64,000 nt of DNA from an uncultured Celeribacter sp. (GTDB lineage Bacteria > Pseudomonadota > Alphaproteobacteria > Rhodobacterales > Rhodobacteraceae). The notes under the pieces are model-generated. The model was not told the DNA's origin. It saw only the letters and a list, made by a program, of their open reading frames with translations, and did not search any database. The translations under genes and the position numbers were made by a program. Location: contig NZ_OY780935.1 of the NCBI RefSeq assembly GCF_963675965.1, positions 938,001-1,002,000 of the forward strand, in the 5' to 3' direction. The stretch's first letter is position 1, and each line of letters begins with the position of its first letter. Below, piece after piece: positions 1 to 8,967 of this stretch.

Positions 1-205
1 GAATGCTCAGACCTTCGGATTGGCCGTTCGCGGTCGACAGGGCCAAGCCCCCCCCAACCGCAAAGGTGATCACCCCCGCCTCGAAAAACACCTCCCATTC
101 GCCGGAACCGTAATAGAGGTCCACGCACATAGGGATCACCATCGTTAACCCCAACAGGGCGACGAGCGTTCCGATCACATATCCAACAGGCCGAAGATCA
201 GTCAT
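1..205 (-). CDS. trkH: TrkH-type potassium uptake protein, N-terminal part only
   Basis: The minus strand opens with ATG at 205 and runs off the window edge without a stop. The visible 68 residues begin MTDLRPVGYVIGTLVALLG and hold two hydrophobic stretches separated by a short acidic loop (YYGSGEWEVFFEAG). This matches the first membrane segments of TrkH/KtrB-type potassium channels, the membrane subunit of the Trk potassium uptake system. The selectivity-filter loops lie outside the window, so the family call rests on the N-terminus alone. It may continue the folE2/metZ strand direction but is separated from folE2 by about 70 bases. Confidence 0.6.
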   Translation of the reverse strand, partial: MTDLRPVGYVIGTLVALLGLTMVIPMCVDLYYGSGEWEVFFEAGVITFAVGGGLALSTANGQSEGLSI

Positions 206-275
206 AGCGGCAAGGCTTGGCTGGCTCTTTCATCTGTGTCAAGCACAGCTTTGCGGCATTTCCTCAGCCAGCGTA

Positions 276-1382
276 TCAGCCGACATGAAAGAGCGTCGCG
301 AAAAGTTTCGGGTCAAGGCTTTGTGCCGCAAAGGTTTCGCCCTCGGTCAGCACCGACACCGCGTCATGAGAATGCAGGCTTTCCTGATGCGAGGAGATGA
401 CACGGAAATCGCCGACCCGGCGATCCTGCTCAAGACCCTGTGCAAACAGCCGGGCTGCATCTTCGACAAAAATCGGATGGGCGGCGTTCAACTCGGCAAA
501 GGCCTGTTCATCTTCGCGTTTGACCATGACCTGGGTTTCCGTGGGCACCGCCGCGCGGCACAGATCGATCAGGTCCTCGAACCACAGCGTGTCCGGCTGC
601 GATACCACCTCGACCGAAATCCGTGCCACAGAGCGCTGCGAATGCGGCGTGGCCAGCTGATGCCGGGTGCGGCGGGCGTGTTCAGACAGCTCCAGCGAAC
701 AGGGGCAGGTCGAACTGTAGACATAGTCGAGATGCATAATCTCTTTCATCCGCCCGCCATGCTCGACCAGCTCCAGCGCCAGATCGTAGTACTGATAGCC
801 TTCCAACCCCGAGCGCAGCGACATCCGCTTCACCGGAAAGGAAAACCGCATCTGAATGCGCGCGTCGAAACTGTCCAGATCCGACTTGTAGTCGCGCAAC
901 GCCGCTTCGATCACCTCAAAGGAAAAGCTGCGCTCCGCGTGTTTGTAGAAGGAGCGCATGATGCGGGACATGTTGATACCCTTCTTTTCCGCCTCCAGAC
1001 TGACCGAACCGGTCACCGAGGTTTCCAGCGTCAGTTCGCCCGCGTCGCGGGTGCGAAAGCGGATCGGCAGACGGAAATTGGAAATGCCGACATGCTGGAT
1101 CTGGCGCTTTGCGCCCTTGATCAAACTTTCAGGCCCGTTTTGCAGGTCCGGCAACGTATCGCGATAGGCTTCATCGGCTGCAAAATCTTCGGGATAGGCC
1201 CGGCGCAAGGCCGGGTAATTGGCGAAATCACCTGCCTCGGGCAACAGCCGGGCGATCGCGGGATCCAGTTCGGCGATTTCTGTCGGCGTGGCCTGCCCGG
1301 CCCAATCGCGCAGAACCTTGAGCGCAGTTTCGGCCGCATGGCGATCCGCAGATGGATCCATATCTCTGGACTGCATGGTCAT
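276..1382 (-). CDS. folE2: GTP cyclohydrolase FolE2 (type IB)
   Basis: A 368-residue GTP cyclohydrolase of the metal-flexible FolE2 class, which converts GTP to 7,8-dihydroneopterin triphosphate, the first step of folate (and queuosine-type) biosynthesis. The family signature is visible in the second half: STCPCSLELSEHARR, with the catalytic cysteine in CPCS, followed by HQLATPHSQRS and, near the C-terminus, SSHQESLHSHDAV. Length is close to other FolE2 proteins with an N-terminal extension. The start at 1382 is preferred because GGGAG lies about 8 bases upstream; an in-frame start 20 codons earlier lacks a good ribosome site. It follows metZ on the same strand after about 100 bases. Confidence 0.92.
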   Translation of the reverse strand: MTMQSRDMDPSADRHAAETALKVLRDWAGQATPTEIAELDPAIARLLPEAGDFANYPALRRAYPEDFAADEAYRDTLPDLQNGPESLIKGAKRQIQHVGISNFRLPIRFRTRDAGELTLETSVTGSVSLEAEKKGINMSRIMRSFYKHAERSFSFEVIEAALRDYKSDLDSFDARIQMRFSFPVKRMSLRSGLEGYQYYDLALELVEHGGRMKEIMHLDYVYSSTCPCSLELSEHARRTRHQLATPHSQRSVARISVEVVSQPDTLWFEDLIDLCRAAVPTETQVMVKREDEQAFAELNAAHPIFVEDAARLFAQGLEQDRRVGDFRVISSHQESLHSHDAVSVLTEGETFAAQSLDPKLFATLFHVG

Positions 1383-1420
1383 CGCCGTTCTCCCTTTGAT
1401 AGTGTCAGATCTGGATATAG

Positions 1421-1462
1421 GACGCCCGGCCCCTGCGGACAAACTCCGTGGTGCTGGGCGTC
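1421..1462. repeat. Inverted repeat between metZ and folE2
   Basis: The arms GACGCCC (1421-1427) and GGGCGTC (1456-1462) are perfectly complementary, and an inner CGGA/TCCG pair can extend the structure. It sits just downstream of the metZ stop and upstream of folE2, so in the minus direction it could be a metZ terminator or a folE2 leader hairpin. No T tract follows on the minus strand, which argues against an efficient intrinsic terminator. Confidence 0.4.
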
Positions 1463-1481
1463 ATCATTTTTCAGGCGCAGA

Positions 1482-2672
1482 TCAGCCTGCGATGGCGTCA
1501 AGGGCAGCCGTGAGATCTGCGATCAGGTCCTCGGGATCTTCCAGCCCCACGGACACCCGCACCATGCCCGGCGTAATACCCAGCATATCCTTTTGCTCTT
1601 GCGGCAGACGCTGGTGCGTCGTGGTCGCCGGATGGGTCGCAATGGATTTGGCGTCGGCAAAGTTATTGGAGATCGTGAAGATTTCCAGCGCATTGAGGAA
1701 TTGAAAACAGGCCTCTTTACCACCTTTGACATCGACGGTCAGCACCGTGCCCCCGGCCTCGGCCTGACGGCATGCCAGATCGTGCTGCGGATGTGCCTTA
1801 TGGGTTGGATAGCGCACCGCATTGAGCGCGGGATGACCGTCCAGCGCATCGGCAATGGCCAAGGCCGAACCGGCCTGCTGCCGCACCCGCAGATCCAGCG
1901 TCTCCATGGATTTGAGCTGCACCCAGGCATGAAACGGGCTCATCGCCCCGCCCGTGTGTTTCAGATAGGCCTCAACCGGACCGCGGATCAGATCGCGCGA
2001 ACCGCAAATCATCCCGCCCAGACAACGACCCTGCCCGTCAACATGTTTGGTGGTCGAATAGACCGACAGATCCGCGCCACAGTCGGCCGCATAGGAAAAG
2101 ATCGGGGTGCACATGGCATTGTCCACCACAACCTTGGCGCCCTGTGCATGCGCCAGATCGCAGACCGCTTTCAGGTCGATGACCTCAAGCGTCGGGTTGG
2201 AAATGCTTTCCAGAAACACCACCGCCGTGTCAGGGCGGATCGCGGCCTTCCAGGCCGCCAGATCGGTTCCGTCGACCAACGTGATTTCAACGCCAAACCG
2301 GCCCAGAACCTCTTCGAGAATATACAGGCAGGAGCCAAAGAGCGCCCGCGAGGATACCACATGATCCCCTGCTTTCAACAGCGCCATAAGCGCGCCGTTC
2401 ACCGCCGCCATGCCAGAGGCACAGGCAAAGGCGTCTTCATAGCCTTCCAGCGCCGCCATGCGGTCTTCAAACATGCGCGTGGTGGGGTTGCCATAGCGGG
2501 CATAGATGAATTCATCTTCACCGAGCTCCACAAAGCGCGCTTCGGCCGCTTCAGCGGTGTCATAGACGAAGCCCTGTGTCAGGAACAGTGCCTCGGAGAC
2601 CTCGCCATATTGGCTGCGGCGAATGCCTTCATGCACCAGTTTCGTACGCGTTTTCCAGTTGGTCTTACTCAT
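1482..2672 (-). CDS. metZ: O-succinylhomoserine sulfhydrylase
   Basis: A 396-residue PLP enzyme of the Cys/Met metabolism family that makes homocysteine directly from an activated homoserine and sulfide. The PLP-binding region includes the invariant YARYGNPT (58-65), ASGMAAVNGA (85-94), the aspartate in VVVDNAMCTP (181-190) and the Schiff-base lysine in SVYSTTKHVDGQG (about K209). The start at 2672 has AAAGGAG about 9 bases upstream; the frame is open 68 codons further upstream, but that stretch covers the riboswitch leader. Alphaproteobacterial metZ is commonly under SAM-II control, which supports MetZ over cystathionine gamma-synthase, although sequence alone separates the two incompletely. 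Confidence 0.88.
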   Translation of the reverse strand: MSKTNWKTRTKLVHEGIRRSQYGEVSEALFLTQGFVYDTAEAAEARFVELGEDEFIYARYGNPTTRMFEDRMAALEGYEDAFACASGMAAVNGALMALLKAGDHVVSSRALFGSCLYILEEVLGRFGVEITLVDGTDLAAWKAAIRPDTAVVFLESISNPTLEVIDLKAVCDLAHAQGAKVVVDNAMCTPIFSYAADCGADLSVYSTTKHVDGQGRCLGGMICGSRDLIRGPVEAYLKHTGGAMSPFHAWVQLKSMETLDLRVRQQAGSALAIADALDGHPALNAVRYPTHKAHPQHDLACRQAEAGGTVLTVDVKGGKEACFQFLNALEIFTISNNFADAKSIATHPATTTHQRLPQEQKDMLGITPGMVRVSVGLEDPEDLIADLTAALDAIAG

Positions 2673-2783
2673 CGCTGTCAGCTCCTTTAACGACCCAATA
2701 AAACACCCCCGGGCTTGATGGCCTGGGGCGCGATCAAGAGCGGGGGCGCGTATCGGGTTCTGACCAACCCTGCGTCTTCTCCT

Positions 2784-2841
2784 GACCTCTTTAGCGGAAT
2801 GTTTTGCGTGGCCCGCAATCCGGTAAACAAATCGCCACGTG
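2784..2841 (-). promoter_or_regulatory. SAM-II riboswitch (metA/metZ type)
   Basis: On the minus strand the leader of metZ reads CGTGGCGATTTG, then TTTACCGGATTGC, then GGCCACG, then CATTCCGCTAAAGAGG. The P1 arms CGTGGC (2839-2834) and GCCACG (2812-2807) are complementary. The GATTTG after the 5' arm and the CGCTAAAGAGG tail match the conserved loop and pseudoknot strand of SAM-II aptamers, which in Alphaproteobacteria precede metA, metX and metZ. The aptamer lies about 110 bases before the metZ start. In the known class, SAM binding reduces expression; here that is inferred from family membership. Confidence 0.87.
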
Positions 2842-2847
2842 ACGCTT

Positions 2848-2876
2848 TGGCTACAAATCCTGCGACATTCTGTCAA
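2848..2876 (-). promoter_or_regulatory. Sigma70-type promoter for the metZ leader
   Basis: The minus strand carries a perfect -35 hexamer TTGACA (2876-2871), a 17-base spacer and a weak -10, TAGCCA (2853-2848). This predicts transcription starting near 2841, which is the first base of the riboswitch P1 stem. The agreement of promoter spacing with the aptamer edge supports both calls. Confidence 0.6.
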
Positions 2877-2976
2877 CCGCGCCCGGGCGCGTCAGGAAAG
2901 ATTCACCGCATTGTCGCAGCATCGTGACAATCGCCCCCCATAGGTTGGACAACGCACGATCACGAGGACCGGCACG

Positions 2977-3903
2977 ATGCCCCTCATCAAGGTCAATGTC
3001 GAAACCGCCCATCTCGACCCTGCCACGCTGAACAGGCTGCGCCGGGCCGTGAAGACCATCCCCGCGACCGCACCGGTGATGGTCCTGATCCATGGCTTCA
3101 AGTTTTCTCCTTCGATCCCCGCCCACGATCCCCACGATCACATTCTGGCGCTCGACCCCGGGCTGAACTGCCCCCGGGCGCTGAGCTGGCCCCGTGGCCT
3201 GGGATTTGGCACGGGAGAGGCCGGGGAAGGCCTGTGCATATCTCTGGGCTGGGAAGCCCGCGGCACCATATGGCAGGCCTTTGACCGCGCCCGCCACACC
3301 GGCGAAGCACTGGCACGGCTCATGTGGCATCTGGATCGCCCGGTGCATCTGCTCGGTCATTCACTGGGCGCGCGCGTGGCCCTGTCGGCCCTGCGCCATG
3401 CCCCCGCCGGTGCGGTCGGGCGTGTCATCTTGCTGGCAGGCGCCGATTTTCGGTCCACGGCCCGTACCGCGCTCGACAGCGAAGCCGGTCAAAGCGCTGA
3501 AATTCTCAACGTCATGTCACGCGAAAACGACCTGTTCGATCTCATGACCGAACTGGCGCTCTCCAGCGAAGACGGCCCGTCGCGGTCTCTGGGATCGGGA
3601 CTGGGGGAAGAAAGGCGCAACTGGTGCGATCTGCAGATCGACGATCCGGTCAGCCGCGCGGCCCTCGCCCGTCTGGGCTATGACATTCCACCGCCCGACC
3701 GCCGCGTCTGCCACTGGTCACCCTATCTGCGCCCCGGCGTTTTCGATCTCTATCGCGCAGCGCTGCGTCATCCCGAACGGCTGCCGCTGGCGTTGTTGCA
3801 AGCGGTGCGCAACAGCACACCGGCCCCACGATATTCGCGCCTTATGCCTGCAGCATTTTCCCTGCCTTCGCCCTTGTCCTTTTCGCGGAAACAGTCATCC
3901 TAA
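2977..3903 (+). CDS. Alpha/beta hydrolase of unknown substrate
   Basis: A 308-residue soluble protein with the alpha/beta hydrolase layout: a first strand ending in the oxyanion-type VMVLIHGFKFSP (about 34-45) and a nucleophile elbow GHSLGARVAL (about 128-137) with serine in the centre. A candidate catalytic histidine is in the CHWSPY segment near residue 246. No signal peptide is visible, so it is probably cytoplasmic. GAGGA lies about 9 bases before the ATG. It begins a plus-strand run with a glutathione transferase and a second, lipoprotein-type hydrolase. Substrate cannot be deduced: esterase, lipase or thioesterase are all possible. Confidence 0.75.
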   Translation: MPLIKVNVETAHLDPATLNRLRRAVKTIPATAPVMVLIHGFKFSPSIPAHDPHDHILALDPGLNCPRALSWPRGLGFGTGEAGEGLCISLGWEARGTIWQAFDRARHTGEALARLMWHLDRPVHLLGHSLGARVALSALRHAPAGAVGRVILLAGADFRSTARTALDSEAGQSAEILNVMSRENDLFDLMTELALSSEDGPSRSLGSGLGEERRNWCDLQIDDPVSRAALARLGYDIPPPDRRVCHWSPYLRPGVFDLYRAALRHPERLPLALLQAVRNSTPAPRYSRLMPAAFSLPSPLSFSRKQSS

Positions 3904-3939
3904 TGACCAACGTTTCGGAAAAACCGCGAGAACGACAGA

Positions 3940-4668
3940 ATGATCGACACCCCTATTACGCTGTACTATTGGCCCACACCCAACGGTTGGAAAATCTCCA
4001 TCGCATTGGAAGAAATGGACCTGCCCTATGAGGTCAAATTCGTGAATATCGGCGCGGGCGAACAGTTCGATCCGGAGTTCCTCAAGCTGTCTCCCAACAA
4101 CCGCATGCCTGCCATCTATGACCCCGAGGGGCCGGGCGGGCGGCCAATTTCCATCTTTGAGAGCGGAGCGATCCTGCAATATCTGGCGCGAAAATCCGGC
4201 AAGTTCTACGGCGGCGGCGAACGCGATCAGATCCATGTCGATCAATGGCTGATGTGGCAAATGGGCGGCGTCGGACCGATGGCCGGACAGGCGCACCACT
4301 TCCTGAAATACGCGCCTAACATGGAGCCGCCGCAGGATCTGCCCTATGCCAAGGATCGCTACCGCAATGAGGTGGCGCGTCTTTACAGTGTGCTCGACCG
4401 GCGTCTGGCCCAAGAGGAATTCGTGGCCGGGGATTTCTATTCGATTGCCGATATGGCGATCTGGCCTTGGGCCTCGCTTTGGGAGGGCCAGCAGCAGACG
4501 CTGGAGGACAAACCCCATCTTGCGCGCTGGCTCGCCCGCATCGGCGCACGCTCCGCGGTTCAGCGCGGGCGCGCCCTTGGCGCCGAAATGCGCAAAGACG
4601 TGGCCCAGGACAAGGACGCGCAAAAGGTCCTGTTCGGTCAGAACGGCAAGGACGGCCTAACGTCATGA
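3940..4668 (+). CDS. Glutathione S-transferase, YghU/YfcG (Ure2p-like) type
   Basis: A 242-residue two-domain glutathione transferase. The thioredoxin-fold N-terminus begins ITLYYWPTPNGWKISIALEE and includes the glutathione-binding NNRMPAI and FESGAILQYLA segments. The helical C-terminal domain contains the N-capping box-like FYSIADMAIWPW. The TPNGWK start and internal sequence resemble the nu-class disulfide reductases YfcG and YghU, which use two glutathiones to reduce disulfides. Its stop overlaps the start of the next gene as ATGA, so the two are translationally coupled. Confidence 0.88.
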   Translation: MIDTPITLYYWPTPNGWKISIALEEMDLPYEVKFVNIGAGEQFDPEFLKLSPNNRMPAIYDPEGPGGRPISIFESGAILQYLARKSGKFYGGGERDQIHVDQWLMWQMGGVGPMAGQAHHFLKYAPNMEPPQDLPYAKDRYRNEVARLYSVLDRRLAQEEFVAGDFYSIADMAIWPWASLWEGQQQTLEDKPHLARWLARIGARSAVQRGRALGAEMRKDVAQDKDAQKVLFGQNGKDGLTS

Positions 4669-5786
4669 CCCCGACCCGGCGCACGGTGCTGATGGGCGCA
4701 ACCGCACTGGCCCTGTCTGCCTGCGCACCACCTTCACTGCGCCGACCGAGCCTGTCGGCAGAGGCGCCCACCCCCCAGGACCTGCGTGAAATTCTGGCGA
4801 TCACCGATCGCACCGTCGCCCCTTCGGAGGATCTGGCCTTCGAGGGGCGCCGATCGGACCAGCTGTTCTACCGGGGCTATCGCATCTCGGTTCCGCCGGA
4901 TCGCGACGCGGGGCAGTATTCCCTTCCCCGCAGCCCCGTCGATCCGCAGCGGGAATTTTTCGTCAATGACAGTCAGGCCTTTGACGGGCCAAAGGGCTAT
5001 CTGGCCGCGTTGAACCGGCAGTTGCGCGCCCTGCCGCCTACGGAACGCAACGCGGTGATTTTCGTGCACGGCTATAATGTCTCCTACCCCGGAGCAGTGT
5101 TTCGCGCCGCGCAGATCGCGACGGACTTTGAGCTGCAACAGCCTATGACCGTGTTTTCATGGCCCTCAGCTGCACGCCTTTCTCGCTACGCCTATGACCG
5201 CGATTCCGTTCTGTTCGCGCGCGCCGCGCTGGCGGAGACACTGCAGGTGATGGCCCGCAGCGCCGCCCGCAGCATTACGGTGATCGGACACTCCATGGGC
5301 GGGCTTCTGGTGATGGAGGCCTTAAAACGGCTGGCCCTTTCCGGGGATCGTAGGACGCTGTCGCGCATGAACGGCGCGCTTCTGGTGCAGCCGGACATTG
5401 ACGTCGACGTCTTTCGCAAACAGGTGCTGGACCTGCAACCTTATAAGGTCGAGCTGGCCGTGGTGGCGTCTCAGCGCGACCGCGCCCTGAAACTGTCGGC
5501 CGTGCTGACGGGCGGGCACCCCCGCGTCGGCGAAGCGACCAATATTCCCGAATTGCGGGATCTGGGCGTCGCTGTTCTGGATGTGACACAGGCGCGGGAT
5601 CGCGATCCGCTGGGTCACAGCGGGTTGCTGCGTTCGCCAGAACTGCTGCAGATGGTGGCCTCTGGTGAATTGGAAAGCATCGTTGCCGGTGCCCCCGGTC
5701 AGGACATTCTGATCGACGGGTTGAGCCTGACGGGCAACGCCGCTCTCGCCATTGCCTATCTGCCCTATACCGTCACCGGCGGCTGA
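4665..5786 (+). CDS. Lipoprotein-type alpha/beta hydrolase (DUF900-like)
   Basis: A 373-residue exported protein. The N-terminus has a twin-arginine-like TRRTVLMG followed by a hydrophobic run and the lipobox LSAC (residues 18-21), so it is probably an outer- or inner-membrane lipoprotein. The mature part has the strand-loop IFVHGYNVSYPGAV and the nucleophile elbow GHSMGGLLVMEAL, typical of DUF900 alpha/beta hydrolases. The ATG overlaps the preceding glutathione transferase stop as ATGA; the frame is open upstream but that region is the transferase gene. It ends in a convergent arrangement with yciB. Confidence 0.82.
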   Translation: MTPTRRTVLMGATALALSACAPPSLRRPSLSAEAPTPQDLREILAITDRTVAPSEDLAFEGRRSDQLFYRGYRISVPPDRDAGQYSLPRSPVDPQREFFVNDSQAFDGPKGYLAALNRQLRALPPTERNAVIFVHGYNVSYPGAVFRAAQIATDFELQQPMTVFSWPSAARLSRYAYDRDSVLFARAALAETLQVMARSAARSITVIGHSMGGLLVMEALKRLALSGDRRTLSRMNGALLVQPDIDVDVFRKQVLDLQPYKVELAVVASQRDRALKLSAVLTGGHPRVGEATNIPELRDLGVAVLDVTQARDRDPLGHSGLLRSPELLQMVASGELESIVAGAPGQDILIDGLSLTGNAALAIAYLPYTVTGG

Positions 5787-5810
5787 ACTTCGCCAACCAG
5801 CGCGACGACA

Positions 5811-6428
5811 TTACGCCTCGTCGCTTTCCTTCTTGTCGTCCTCCGTCCCATGACGGCTCATCAGCCCGCCCTGGGCCATGAAGAACGCCAGCATGGCGAT
5901 GGGCAGACCGAAGGTTTTGAACTTCACCCATGTATCGGTGGAAAAGCTGCGCCAGATAAGTTCATTCGCGACCGCAAGCGCGAAGAAGAACAGCATCATG
6001 CGGAAGGTCAGCTTGCGCCAGCCTTCGGCATTGATGGGCACCACTTCCCCCAGGACCAGCGACAGATAGGACTGACCGCGCAACAACCCCACGCCCAGCG
6101 CCCCCCCGAACAGCAGGTAGATCATCGTCGGCTTCATCTTGAAAAACCGCTCGTCATTGAGCCAGATCGTCAACCCGCCGAAGACCACCACCAAAACCAG
6201 CGTCATGATCTGCATCGCCGACAGTTTTCCGGTCAAGCGCCACAGCACGACCGTGGAGAGTGCCAGCAACGGGATAAACACCGCCGTCATCACGATAAAA
6301 CCGGAATAGGCCGTGCCGAGAATGGTAAATTCACGGTCCCTGAGCAGGATATACCCCGCGAAAAAGGCCAATATGGGCCCCATCTCCAGCGCGGTTTTAA
6401 GAGCGGGGTTTACCTGTTTTTCCGACAT
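5811..6428 (-). CDS. yciB: YciB/IspZ family inner membrane protein (septation protein A)
   Basis: A 205-residue polytopic protein with about five membrane segments and the family-typical PALKTALEMGPILAFF start and FKTFGLPIAMLAFFMAQ end. YciB/IspZ proteins are conserved in Proteobacteria and implicated in cell envelope synthesis and division. The start at 6428 has AAGGA 8 bases upstream. An ATG ten codons earlier would overlap the upstream EamA gene by 17 bases and has no better ribosome site. The order EamA transporter then yciB on the minus strand suggests a small operon. Confidence 0.88.
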   Translation of the reverse strand: MSEKQVNPALKTALEMGPILAFFAGYILLRDREFTILGTAYSGFIVMTAVFIPLLALSTVVLWRLTGKLSAMQIMTLVLVVVFGGLTIWLNDERFFKMKPTMIYLLFGGALGVGLLRGQSYLSLVLGEVVPINAEGWRKLTFRMMLFFFALAVANELIWRSFSTDTWVKFKTFGLPIAMLAFFMAQGGLMSRHGTEDDKKESDEA

Positions 6429-6441
6429 AAGGGGTCCTTCT

Positions 6442-7344
6442 TCAGCCACCCATTTCAACTATGACCGCGCCGGCCGCAATCAAGGCCATCAACGTCAATC
6501 GACGCGGCCCCACCTTTTCTTTCAGCACAAGCCAGCCGATCAGCGCGGCAAAAACAGTCGAGGTTTCGCGCAGAACAGCCGCCTCACCGACATTGTCGAG
6601 GCGCGTCGCCAGCATGATACAGCCGAATGAGAAATAGGCCACCACCCCGCCGAAAAAGCCTTTGATGGCCAACGGCCCCAGGGCAGGTTTGACCTCCATC
6701 CGGCTATAACGACGCCACGCCACGAAGGGCATCACCAGGCCGTCGAGGAAAAAGAACCACGCCAGAAAGGTGAACGGATCGGCGGTCGAGCGGATGCCGT
6801 AGGCGTCATAGGTCGTGTAAAGCGCGACAAAGCTGCCAGTCAGCACCGCCAGCATCAAAGCGGGCACCATCGTGTCGCGCCCGACCTTGATCGTGCGCAG
6901 GTTATAAACCGCCAGCCCGAAAATACCAGAAATCAGAACCAGAACCCCAAGCCATTGCACCCTGGTAAAATGCTCGCCAAAGACCAACCCGGCCCCGATC
7001 ACCGCAAACAACGGCCCGGTGCCGCGCACCACGGGATAGACGACCGTGTAGGCCCCCATTGTATAGGTGTAGCCCTGAGCGATTTTATAGGCGAGATGGA
7101 TCACGAACATGCCGGCGAAGATGATCCACATATGCGGCTCGGGCCATGGCACCACAAACAGCGCGAAGGGCGCGGCCATCAGCCCGTAGAAGAAATCCAT
7201 CGCCCCACGAGACAACCACGGATCGTGACGCCCTTTCTGCAGCGCCCCGAAAAGCGCATGCAGGATCGCCGCCATCAGCGCCAGGATCAGGGCTGCATGG
7301 TGTCCGGTTGCTGTGCCTTCAAGGGAGAGGATGAATGCGCTCAT
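6442..7344 (-). CDS. EamA/DMT-family transporter
   Basis: A 300-residue membrane protein with about ten hydrophobic segments in two homologous halves, as in the drug/metabolite transporter (EamA) family. Recognisable pieces include the proline-rich YPVVRGTGPLFAVIGAGLVFGE in the first half and LRETSTVFAALIGWLVLKEKVGP in the second, the usual repeats where helices 4/5 and 9/10 meet. The substrate is unknown. It ends 13 bases before the chosen yciB start, so the two genes probably share a transcript. AGGA precedes the ATG. Confidence 0.85.
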   Translation of the reverse strand: MSAFILSLEGTATGHHAALILALMAAILHALFGALQKGRHDPWLSRGAMDFFYGLMAAPFALFVVPWPEPHMWIIFAGMFVIHLAYKIAQGYTYTMGAYTVVYPVVRGTGPLFAVIGAGLVFGEHFTRVQWLGVLVLISGIFGLAVYNLRTIKVGRDTMVPALMLAVLTGSFVALYTTYDAYGIRSTADPFTFLAWFFFLDGLVMPFVAWRRYSRMEVKPALGPLAIKGFFGGVVAYFSFGCIMLATRLDNVGEAAVLRETSTVFAALIGWLVLKEKVGPRRLTLMALIAAGAVIVEMGG

Positions 7345-7579
7345 GGCGTCCTGCTACAGAAGCCGCACGAAAAGCACCAGTCCCGGAAAGCGCACATCCA
7401 CCTGTTCCGCAGCGAACCTCAACACGGCCTGCTCATTTGAGGCGCAATTGAGCATCCATCGCGCCGATCCTACGCCAAGACAGACGCTCCCGCGCAACCG
7501 GCTGTCATTCCGCCGTCACCTGATTATCATAGAGATCACATAGAAAGCACAACGTTTCCATCAAGATAGGATCCCCAAC

Positions 7580-8938
7580 ATGGCGCATCTCACCCCGTCC
7601 CGCCGCATGGTTTTGTCCCTGCTCGGCTCTGCCGCTCTGGCCCCTCTGCTCTCGGCAGCTCCGGTTCAGGCACAAGCCCCTGCCGTCACCGCCCTGATCC
7701 TCTCGGACCTGCATTCCGCCTATGAACGCACCGGTCAGCTTCTGGCCGAAATCGAACGGCAGGTTATGGCGGCTTCCGGACCGGTGCTGATCTTGGTGAA
7801 CGGCGATCTGTTTGAAAGCGGCAATGTGGTAGCGATGCGCTCGGACGGGGTCATCGACTGGGCCTTTCTCGAGGCACTGAACGATCTGGCGCCGACGGTG
7901 TTCAACATCGGCAACCACGAACCCGATATCGACAACGATCTGGCGCAGTTCGTCTCGCGCGCGCAGGCGCTCGGCGTCACCGTGCTCAGCAACATCAACG
8001 ACACGCGCACGGGCGCGCTCTATGCATCCGCGCAGGCAGATCTGGATCTGAACGGCACCCCTGTCGCCATTTCTGCCCTCGCGGTGGACGCAATCTTCAC
8101 CTACCCCAAGGCCAGCCGTGACCAGCTTTCTATTCCCGATCCGGTCAGCTGGGCCCGGGCGCATCTGGGAGAAGACCTGAAAGACGGGGCCGTGAACATC
8201 GTGATGAGCCACGCAGGCGTGATGCCCGACAAGGAAATCCTGACCATGGTGCCCGATGGCACGCTGATGATCGGCGGACATGATCACCTCAATATCGAAC
8301 ATGCCGAGGGCAACACTCGCTATGTCCACACCGGCAGCTGGTCGACCACGCTGACCGTCGCCCGTCTGGCAGGCCCCGCGCAGCCCGCACAGATCAGCCG
8401 GGTCGCGATTGACCTCACGACAGCGCCCTCGCCCGTTCTGGCCGAACTGATCAAAATAACGCTGGCCACCCATCTGGACGCCGAAGACACGGCTTCGGTG
8501 GGCAGCAGCCCGATCGCCATGTCGAACGATCAGACCGGCGTATTTGTCGCCGCCGCCATGGCCGAAGCTGCCGGGGCCGACATCGGCTTTATCGGCCATA
8601 CCACCTTTGGCGCAGGCCTGCCCGAAGGCCCGGTGAGCCGCTATGCCTTCAACGCCTCCGTGCGTTTTGACGGCAAGCTGGTGAAAACCGAGGTCGACGC
8701 CGCCACGCTTCAGCAGATCCTGACACGGTGCAATCAGTTCGGCGATTTCGCCTTTGCCGAGCGCACCGGTGACTATCTCTATGCCGCGCCCGAAGCCCCG
8801 GCAAAAGACAGCTTCACCCTTGTCACCAACGGCTGGTCGGCAACCAACCAGAAAAGCTATTTCGGTCGCGAAGATCTGGTCTTTACCGAGGTGCCCGATC
8901 TGATGGTCAAGGCCGTCGTGCTGAACAAGCTGGCGTGA
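7580..8938 (+). CDS. Exported metallophosphatase, 5'-nucleotidase-like
   Basis: A 452-residue secreted protein. The N-terminus (PSRRMVLSLLGSAALAPLL, then APVQAQA) is a signal peptide with a twin-arginine-like pair. The calcineurin-like metal sites follow in order: LSDLHSAY (near 41-48), NGDLFESGN (near 74-82), IGNHEPDID (near 114-122), MSHAGVMP and GGHDHLNIEH. The C-terminal region resembles the substrate-binding domain of 5'-nucleotidases. It therefore probably hydrolyses nucleotides or other phosphomonoesters in the periplasm. It is followed by a strong hairpin shared with the convergent gene at 9030. Confidence 0.86.
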   Translation: MAHLTPSRRMVLSLLGSAALAPLLSAAPVQAQAPAVTALILSDLHSAYERTGQLLAEIERQVMAASGPVLILVNGDLFESGNVVAMRSDGVIDWAFLEALNDLAPTVFNIGNHEPDIDNDLAQFVSRAQALGVTVLSNINDTRTGALYASAQADLDLNGTPVAISALAVDAIFTYPKASRDQLSIPDPVSWARAHLGEDLKDGAVNIVMSHAGVMPDKEILTMVPDGTLMIGGHDHLNIEHAEGNTRYVHTGSWSTTLTVARLAGPAQPAQISRVAIDLTTAPSPVLAELIKITLATHLDAEDTASVGSSPIAMSNDQTGVFVAAAMAEAAGADIGFIGHTTFGAGLPEGPVSRYAFNASVRFDGKLVKTEVDAATLQQILTRCNQFGDFAFAERTGDYLYAAPEAPAKDSFTLVTNGWSATNQKSYFGREDLVFTEVPDLMVKAVVLNKLA

Positions 8939-8967
8939 TCCCCGCGCTGAGGACACCCCAAAAAGAA

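Noticed and set aside
1482..2672. Calling this gene cystathionine gamma-synthase
   Set aside because: The same fold family, but the SAM-II leader and alphaproteobacterial context favour O-succinylhomoserine sulfhydrylase.
285..2690. 801-codon plus-strand frame
   Set aside because: Antisense to folE2 and metZ, both of which have clear family motifs and ribosome sites.
7354..7455. 34-codon minus-strand ORF upstream of the EamA gene (ends VRFPGLVLFVRLL)
   Set aside because: Short, without a clear ribosome site or known homology; could be a fragment of a lost gene but cannot be supported.
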